64,000 bases of DNA from Microvirga mediterraneensis. Lineage in GTDB: Bacteria > Pseudomonadota > Alphaproteobacteria > Rhizobiales > Beijerinckiaceae. The stretch covers positions 4,263,501 through 4,327,500 of the forward strand of contig NZ_JACDXJ010000001.1 in NCBI RefSeq assembly GCF_013520865.1, given 5' to 3'. The position numbers and the translations under genes were made by a program. Of this stretch, positions 59,022 to 64,000 are shown in pieces. Every line of letters begins with the position of its first letter. Within the stretch, counting starts at the first letter, position 1. Under the pieces are notes generated by a model. That model saw only the letters and a list, made by a program, of their open reading frames with translations. It was not told the origin of the DNA and did no database searches.

Positions 59022-59477
59022 TCAGCGCCACCGCTCCGCCGCCCGGTCGTCGGCCTCTTTGGCCTCGACCCAGGTCCCGACGGTCCCGTCCTTGAGATGC
59101 TCGCGCTTCCAGAAGGGCGCGTGGGTTTTCAGGTAATCCATCAGGAAGGAGGCGGCCTCGAAGGCGGCCTGGCGATGGGCGCTGGCCGCGAGGACGAGCA
59201 CGATCTCCTCGCCCGGCCGGATCCTGCCGAAGCGGTGGATGATCGTGAGGCCCAGAAGCGGCCAGCGGGCTTGCGCCTCGTCGGCGATGCGGCCGATCTC
59301 GGCCTCCGCCATACCCGGGTAATGCTCGAGCTCGAGAGAAGCGAGCCGCCCGCCTTCGTCCCGGCACAGGCCCATGAACGCGACCACGGCGCCGATATCC
59401 GCCCTCCCCCCGGTCAGGACAGCCGTCTCGCCGGCGGTATCGAAAGGCTCGGCCTGGATGCGGATGGTGACGGCCAT
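59022..59477 (-). CDS. moaE: molybdopterin synthase catalytic subunit MoaE
   Basis: 151 residues: GAVVAFMGLCRDEGGRLASL near the N-terminus, LELEHYPGMAEAEIG, and the active-site Lys region FLMDYLKTHAPFWKREHLKD. It transfers sulfur from MoaD to make molybdopterin. Encoded 23 bp after moaD. Confidence 0.95.
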   Translation of the reverse strand: MAVTIRIQAEPFDTAGETAVLTGGRADIGAVVAFMGLCRDEGGRLASLELEHYPGMAEAEIGRIADEAQARWPLLGLTIIHRFGRIRPGEEIVLVLAASAHRQAAFEAASFLMDYLKTHAPFWKREHLKDGTVGTWVEAKEADDRAAERWR

Positions 59478-59500
59478 GGCGAACCGCTCCCTGGCAGGAG

Positions 59501-59752
59501 CTAGCCTCCCGTCATGGGCGGGAAGAAGGCGATCTCCTGCGCGCCCGCGATCCGGGCGTCGGGCTTCACATGGACATGGTCGACGGCGGCGCGGACGACG
59601 CCCTCGTTCTCGAAGGCATATTCGTACTCCTCGCCCCGGCCCTTCAGCCAGCGCACCAGATCGGCCACCGTGTCGATGCCTTCCGGCAGGGCGACCTGCT
59701 CGTCGGTCTTGCCGACCCTTTCGCGCACCCAGGCGAAATAGACGAGCTTCAT
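59501..59752 (-). CDS. moaD: molybdopterin synthase sulfur carrier subunit MoaD
   Basis: 83 residues, ubiquitin-like fold starting MKLVYFAWVRERVGK and ending FFPPMTGG, whose terminal Gly-Gly forms the thiocarboxylate. Lies between pgsA and moaE in one operon. Confidence 0.96.
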   Translation of the reverse strand: MKLVYFAWVRERVGKTDEQVALPEGIDTVADLVRWLKGRGEEYEYAFENEGVVRAAVDHVHVKPDARIAGAQEIAFFPPMTGG

Positions 59753-59756
59753 GGCC

Positions 59757-60353
59757 CTAGCCCTCGTCCATGAGGTGATGGATGCCGTTCTTGAAGTAGT
59801 CCCAGCCCGTATAGATCGTCAGGATGGCGGCGATCCACAAAAGGATCGTGCCGATGAGGATGTTGTTGGGCAGCACCGTTTCGCCGGCCGGTCCCGCGAT
59901 CAGGAAGCCCAGGGCCACGAGCTGGAGCGTCGTCTTCCATTTGGCCACCCGGCTGACGGGCACGCTCACCTTCAGCTCGGCCAGGAATTCCCGCAGGCCC
60001 GAGACCAGGATCTCGCGGCAAAGGATGACGATGGCGGCCCAGAGCGCCCAGCCCCGGATGGTGCCGTCGGCGACCAGCATAAGCAGGCTCGCGGCCACCA
60101 GGAGCTTGTCGGCGATCGGGTCCAGCATGCGCCCCAGGGCCGATTGCTGGGCGAAGGTGCGGGCCACGTAGCCGTCGAGGTAATCGGTAATGGCCGCGAT
60201 GGCGAAGACCGCCAGGGCCAGCCAGCGGGACCAGTGGTCCTCGGGCCAGAACAGGAGAGCGACCACGGCCGGCACCGCGGCGAGCCGACCGTAGGTCAGC
60301 ATGTTCGCAAGGTTGAAAGCCTTCGAGCGGCCCAAGGAGGAAACGGTCTTCAT
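59757..60353 (-). CDS. pgsA: CDP-diacylglycerol--glycerol-3-phosphate phosphatidyltransferase
   Basis: 198 residues with four or five membrane segments. The CDP-alcohol transferase motif is complete: DYLDGYVARTFAQQSALG then RMLDPIADK. It makes phosphatidylglycerol phosphate. The start ATG at 60353 fits family alignments; an upstream ATG is possible. Between uvrC and moaD in the same direction. Confidence 0.95.
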   Translation of the reverse strand: MKTVSSLGRSKAFNLANMLTYGRLAAVPAVVALLFWPEDHWSRWLALAVFAIAAITDYLDGYVARTFAQQSALGRMLDPIADKLLVAASLLMLVADGTIRGWALWAAIVILCREILVSGLREFLAELKVSVPVSRVAKWKTTLQLVALGFLIAGPAGETVLPNNILIGTILLWIAAILTIYTGWDYFKNGIHHLMDEG

Positions 60354-60477
60354 GACACCTGCAGGAAGCATGAGGATGGTCCCTCCGTCAATCGGAGGAA
60401 GGGTCGTTGCGCACCGCCGCGGCTGCGCGAGCACGGCAATGTGAGAACAGCCTGCCCGCTCCTGCCGATATTCATGT

Positions 60478-62481
60478 CTATCCCCGCTCGTGGAAGAAAT
60501 CGTAGACGGCCCGGGCCGTTGCGGCATTGACCCCGGGTGCCTTCATCAGGTCCTCCAGGGCTGCCCGCTGGATCGCCTTGACGGTTCCGAAATGGTGCAG
60601 GAGCGCCCGTTTGCGAGTGGGCCCGATACCGGCGATCTCATCAAGCGGGTTCTTCACCAGCTCCCGCTTGCGCTTGGCCCGGTGCGCCCCGATGGCGAAG
60701 CGGTGGGCCTCGTCGCGCAGGCGCTGCACGAAATAGAGCGCGGGGTCCCGCGGCGGCATCTTGAAGGGCGGCTGGCCCGGCTTGAAAAAGGTCTCGCGCC
60801 CCGCGTCGCGGTCGCGCCCCTTGGCGATGCCGATCAGGGCCACGTCCTCCTCGCCGACGCCCACCTCGGCGAGCGCCTGCCTGGCCGCCTCCAGCTGCCC
60901 CTTGCCGCCGTCGATCAGGACCAGGTCCGGCCAGGCGGGAAAGGAATCGTCGCCCGGATGCCCGTCCGCCTCGGCGCCGCGCGGCTCCTCCTTCACGAGG
61001 CGGGCGAAGCGGCGCTGCAGCATCTCGCGCATCATGCCGTAATCGTCGCCCGGCTTCAGGTCCTCCGACTTCATGTTGAAGGTGCGGTAATGCTGCTTCA
61101 TGAACCCGTTGGCGCCCGCCACCACCATGGCGCCCACCGCGTTGGTGCCCATGATGTGCGAGTTGTCATAGACCTCCACGCGCTTGGGCGCCTTCGACAA
61201 CCCGAAAGCCTGCCCCAGGGACACGAGAAGCTTCTGCTGCGAGGACGTGTCGGCGAGACGCCGGCCCAAAGCCTCGCGGGCATTGCGCAGCGCGTATTCG
61301 ATGAGCTGGCGCCGCTCCCCGCGCTGGGGCGCGTGGATCTCGACCCGGGTCTCGGTCCGGGTGGACAGGGCCGCCGCCATGAGCTCGGAATCCTCGATCT
61401 CGTGCGAGAGCAGGATCAGCCGGGGAGCGGGCTTGTCGTCGTAGAACTGCGCCATGAACGAGCCGAGAACCTCCTCGCGGCTCATGGACTTGTCGGCCTT
61501 CGGGAAATAGGCCCGGTTGCCCCAGTTCTGCCAGTTGCGGAAGAAGAACACCTCCACGCAGAACTGCCCCGCCTGCTCGTCGAGGGCAAAGACGTCCGCC
61601 TCCTCGACCGATTGCGTGTTGATGCCCTGTACGCCCTGGATCGCCGACAGGGCGGCCAGGCGGTCGCGGCAGCGCGCGGCGCGCTCGAATTCCAATTCCT
61701 CGGCGGCGGCCTGCATCTCGTCCGTGATGCGCTGCTTCACGGCATTCGACTTGCCCGACAGGAAGGCCCTGGCCTCGGAGACCAGCTCGGCATAATCCTC
61801 CTGCGAGATCTCGTTCGTGCACGGTCCGGAGCAGCGCTTGATTTGATAAAGCAGGCAGGGCCGCGTGCGGTTCTCGTAATAGCTGTCGTTGCAGGAGCGG
61901 AGCAGGAACGCTCGCTGCAGGGCGTTGATGGTCCGGTTCACCGCCCAGACGCTGGCGAAGGGACCGTAATAGTCGCCCTTGCGCTTCCTGGCGCCGCGAT
62001 GCTTCACGAGCTGCGGCGCCTCGTGGTCGGCGGTGAGCAGGATATAGGGCAGCGACTTGTCGTCCCGCAGGAGCACATTGTAGCGGGGCTTGAGCTGCTT
62101 GATGAGGTTGGCCTCGAGCAGCAGCGCCTCGGTCTCCGTCGCCGTGGTGACGAATTCCATCGAGGTGGTTTCGCCGATCATCCGGGCGATGCGGTTGGAA
62201 TGCGCCTGCCCCCGCGCATAGGAGCCGACGCGGTTCTTCAGGCTCTTCGCCTTGCCCACATAGAGCACGTCACCCTTGGCATCGAGCATGCGATAGACGC
62301 CGGGCGCATTGGGAAGGGTGTTCCAGAAATGCCGGATGACCTCGGTGCCACGCTGGACCGAGCCCGGATTGGCCTCCAGGTCGAACTCGACATCCGAGCC
62401 GCTCTCGACGGAAACGGCCTCGTCGTCTTCCTCATTGTCCAGAATATCGGGTGGAACGTCGTTGGTGGTGTTGCGACTCAT
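60478..62481 (-). CDS. uvrC: UvrABC system protein C (excinuclease)
   Basis: 667 residues. An acidic N-terminal extension of about 50 residues precedes the GIY-YIG nuclease ([20 protein letters not shown] then [10 protein letters not shown]). A UVR motif is near 260, and the RNase H-like C-terminal nuclease contains [19 protein letters not shown] and [13 protein letters not shown]. Tandem HhH motifs end it ([15 protein letters not shown]). It makes both incisions in nucleotide excision repair with UvrA and UvrB. Probable first gene of a uvrC-pgsA-moaD-moaE unit. Confidence 0.97.
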   Translation of the reverse strand: MSRNTTNDVPPDILDNEEDDEAVSVESGSDVEFDLEANPGSVQRGTEVIRHFWNTLPNAPGVYRMLDAKGDVLYVGKAKSLKNRVGSYARGQAHSNRIARMIGETTSMEFVTTATETEALLLEANLIKQLKPRYNVLLRDDKSLPYILLTADHEAPQLVKHRGARKRKGDYYGPFASVWAVNRTINALQRAFLLRSCNDSYYENRTRPCLLYQIKRCSGPCTNEISQEDYAELVSEARAFLSGKSNAVKQRITDEMQAAAEELEFERAARCRDRLAALSAIQGVQGINTQSVEEADVFALDEQAGQFCVEVFFFRNWQNWGNRAYFPKADKSMSREEVLGSFMAQFYDDKPAPRLILLSHEIEDSELMAAALSTRTETRVEIHAPQRGERRQLIEYALRNAREALGRRLADTSSQQKLLVSLGQAFGLSKAPKRVEVYDNSHIMGTNAVGAMVVAGANGFMKQHYRTFNMKSEDLKPGDDYGMMREMLQRRFARLVKEEPRGAEADGHPGDDSFPAWPDLVLIDGGKGQLEAARQALAEVGVGEEDVALIGIAKGRDRDAGRETFFKPGQPPFKMPPRDPALYFVQRLRDEAHRFAIGAHRAKRKRELVKNPLDEIAGIGPTRKRALLHHFGTVKAIQRAALEDLMKAPGVNAATARAVYDFFHERG

Positions 62482-62636
62482 GGGGGAGATTTAGGGATTC
62501 CCGGCCTTCCAGGAAAGTCCCGTCGCCTTTCCCTCACTGCGCGATGCTCTCGAAAGGACGAGGCCATTCGAGGGCATCGCGGCCCTTTGGACCGGCTGAA
62601 CCTGACGGATGCCGGGGTGACGTAAGTGCGGCCGGC

Positions 62637-64000
62637 CTATTCCGCAGGCTCGGCCTGGCGCAGGTCCACCGGGGTCGAGAGGCCGCTTTCGGTCTTCTTC
62701 ATGTCGACGCGCCGGTCGTGATAGGCGGAGAGCGTCGAGCGGTGGCCGATGGACACGACGGTCGTGTTCGGCAGCTCCTCCCGGATGATCCGGTAGATCT
62801 CCCCTTCCGTCGGCTCGTCGAGGGCTGCCGTCGCCTCGTCCAGGAACAGCCAGTCGGGCTTGGCGAGAAGCGCCCGGGCCACCGCGAGGCGCTGCTGCTC
62901 CCCGAGCGAGAGGGTCTGGGCCCAGTTGCGGTCCTCGTCGAGGCGCTCCGCGATCTGCGGCAGCCTGGCCGAGCGCAGGGCCTCGGCGATCTGACCGTCA
63001 TTGTAGGATTCGGCCCGGCCCGGATAGGTGACGGCCTCGCGCAGGGTCCCGATGGGAATGTAGGGCCGCTGCGGCAGGAGCATCATGGTCTGCCCCTCGG
63101 GCACCAGCACCTGCCCTTCGCCGAAGGGCCAGATTCCCGCGATGGCGCGGAACAGGGTGGACTTGCCCGAGCCCGACGGGCCGGTCATCAGCGTGCGCTC
63201 GCCCGGGTGGAAGGTCAGGGCGTCCGTGTGCATCAGGGCGCTGCCGTCGGGCAGGCGCACATCGAGGTCCTTCAGGCGCAGATCCCGGCCGGAGGCTTCG
63301 TTCACGACGAGCTTGCTCTCGCCGCCGACCCGCTGGGCGGACGCGATCGCGCCCTCGAACGTGGTGAGACGGTCGAGCACGGCCTTGTAGTCGGCAAGCG
63401 TCGTATAGATCGTGATGAAGTAGGTCAGGGCCGACTCGACCCGCGAGAACGCGCCCACCACCTGCTGCATCTGACCCAGCGAGATCTTGCCGATGAAGTA
63501 ATAGGGCGCGGTCAGGATATAGGGCACCACCACGTTGGCCTGGAAATAGGCCGAGGTGAAGGTGTTGAGCTTGATGAGGCGGAACACGATCCGCATGTAG
63601 TTGTCGACGATCTGCCCGAACCGCCGTCCCAGGCCCTCCCGCTCGGCCCGCTCGCCGGAGAGAAGCGCCACCTGCTCCGTGTACTCGCGCAGGCGCGCCA
63701 GGGAGAAGCGGTAGTTCGCCTCCACGCGCTCCTGTTCGAAGTTGAGGGCGATCAGCGGGCGGCCGATGAGATGCGTCACCCAGGTGCCGAGGATGGCGTA
63801 GCCCGCGCAGACCCAGACCAGCAGGCCGGGGATCTCCACGCTCGTCCCCGGGAAGGTGAAGCCCGCCGAGATCGTCCAGAGGATGGCCACGAAGGACACC
63901 AGCGTCGCGGCCTGATTCATGAGGCCGACGGACAGGGAATAGGTGCTCTCGACGAACTTACGCAGGTCTTCCGAGATGCGCTGGTCCGGGTTGTCCGCAC
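62637..64000 (-). CDS. ABC transporter ATPase/permease, SbmA/YddA type (5' truncated by window edge)
   Basis: At least 454 residues are in the window; the frame stays open to base 64000, and the true start is outside. The membrane part (SbmA/BacA-type, ABC_membrane_2) includes NPDQRISEDLRKF and several hydrophobic spans. The ATPase has Walker A GPSGSGKST, signature LSLGEQQRLAVARALL and Walker B WLFLDEATAAL. Related transporters move peptides, antibiotics or very-long-chain fatty acyl compounds. Substrate unknown. Confidence 0.94.
   Translation of the reverse strand, partial: ADNPDQRISEDLRKFVESTYSLSVGLMNQAATLVSFVAILWTISAGFTFPGTSVEIPGLLVWVCAGYAILGTWVTHLIGRPLIALNFEQERVEANYRFSLARLREYTEQVALLSGERAEREGLGRRFGQIVDNYMRIVFRLIKLNTFTSAYFQANVVVPYILTAPYYFIGKISLGQMQQVVGAFSRVESALTYFITIYTTLADYKAVLDRLTTFEGAIASAQRVGGESKLVVNEASGRDLRLKDLDVRLPDGSALMHTDALTFHPGERTLMTGPSGSGKSTLFRAIAGIWPFGEGQVLVPEGQTMMLLPQRPYIPIGTLREAVTYPGRAESYNDGQIAEALRSARLPQIAERLDEDRNWAQTLSLGEQQRLAVARALLAKPDWLFLDEATAALDEPTEGEIYRIIREELPNTTVVSIGHRSTLSAYHDRRVDMKKTESGLSTPVDLRQAEPAE

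Noticed and set aside
60490-62625. A 711-residue open frame opposite uvrC
   Set aside because: Antisense shadow of uvrC with Arg/Leu/Gly-biased composition and no domains.
1-64000. CRISPR arrays, tRNA/rRNA genes, insertion sequences, prophage
   Set aside because: No evenly spaced direct repeats with unique spacers, no cloverleaf candidates, no transposase or phage structural genes were recognised by eye. A tRNAscan or Infernal run would be needed to exclude small RNA genes fully.

Overview
The window looks like a chromosomal segment of a GC-rich alphaproteobacterium of the Hyphomicrobiales (Rhizobiales). The closest fit is the Methylobacteriaceae/Microvirga group, but that placement is inference. 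Supporting signs are the high GC content, the NepR-EcfG stress cassette, an HWE-family histidine kinase, an Omp25/Omp31-type porin, alphaproteobacterial LexA boxes (GTTC-N7-GTTC), the ileS-lspA and M16-protease block, the lgt-midA-pgeF block, the uvrC-pgsA-moaD-moaE block, and several families of short palindromic repeats between genes. No rRNA, tRNA, CRISPR array, transposase or phage structural gene was seen.

Region 1 (1-25.1 kb) is mostly core genes. It has the 3' end of uvrB, a DUF4242-cyclase fusion, an aldo-keto reductase, a PilZ protein, mutL and pgi. A minus-strand series follows in the order ileS, lspA, a secreted BamF-like protein, and two M16 peptidases. Next are msrB with a DUF3095 protein, ribF, a HAD phosphatase, a degenerate EAL membrane protein, a copper-chaperone-like protein, an omega-amino-acid aminotransferase, hisS, and an ArsR-SRPBCC pair with a palindromic operator over its start codon.

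Region 2 (25.1-29.4 kb) is accessory. It holds a ZIP transporter gene broken by an in-frame amber codon. Beside it is an AT-richer islet with an ATPase-TOPRIM (OLD-like) gene and an XRE regulator with its own inverted repeat, a candidate phage-defence locus. Repeats follow, then the first copy of an unrecognised structured RNA element with a LexA box over its -35 box.

Region 3 (29.4-41.4 kb) is a stress-response segment: HWE kinase, DUF3309 peptide, nepR-ecfG, infA, cspA, a BON protein, a nucleotidyltransferase-metallophosphoesterase pair, a DJ-1/PfpI protein, a Tim44-like protein, DUF3072 and a LexA-boxed Y-family polymerase. Six promoters match GGAAC-N16-(C/T)GTT, the EcfG consensus or one base away, so much of the segment probably forms one general-stress regulon. 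It ends with the second, inverted copy of the structured RNA element.

Region 4 (41.7-64 kb) returns to core functions: ilvE, a MarR/response regulator/kinase set, envelope and lysozyme-inhibitor proteins, csaA, proC, lgt-midA-pgeF, a porin, GST, rlmJ, RNase T2, an extensin-like lipoprotein, moaE, moaD, pgsA, uvrC and a truncated SbmA/YddA-type ABC transporter. The most novel item is the pair of SOS-boxed structured RNA elements, in which one hairpin shows a two-sided compensatory base change between copies.
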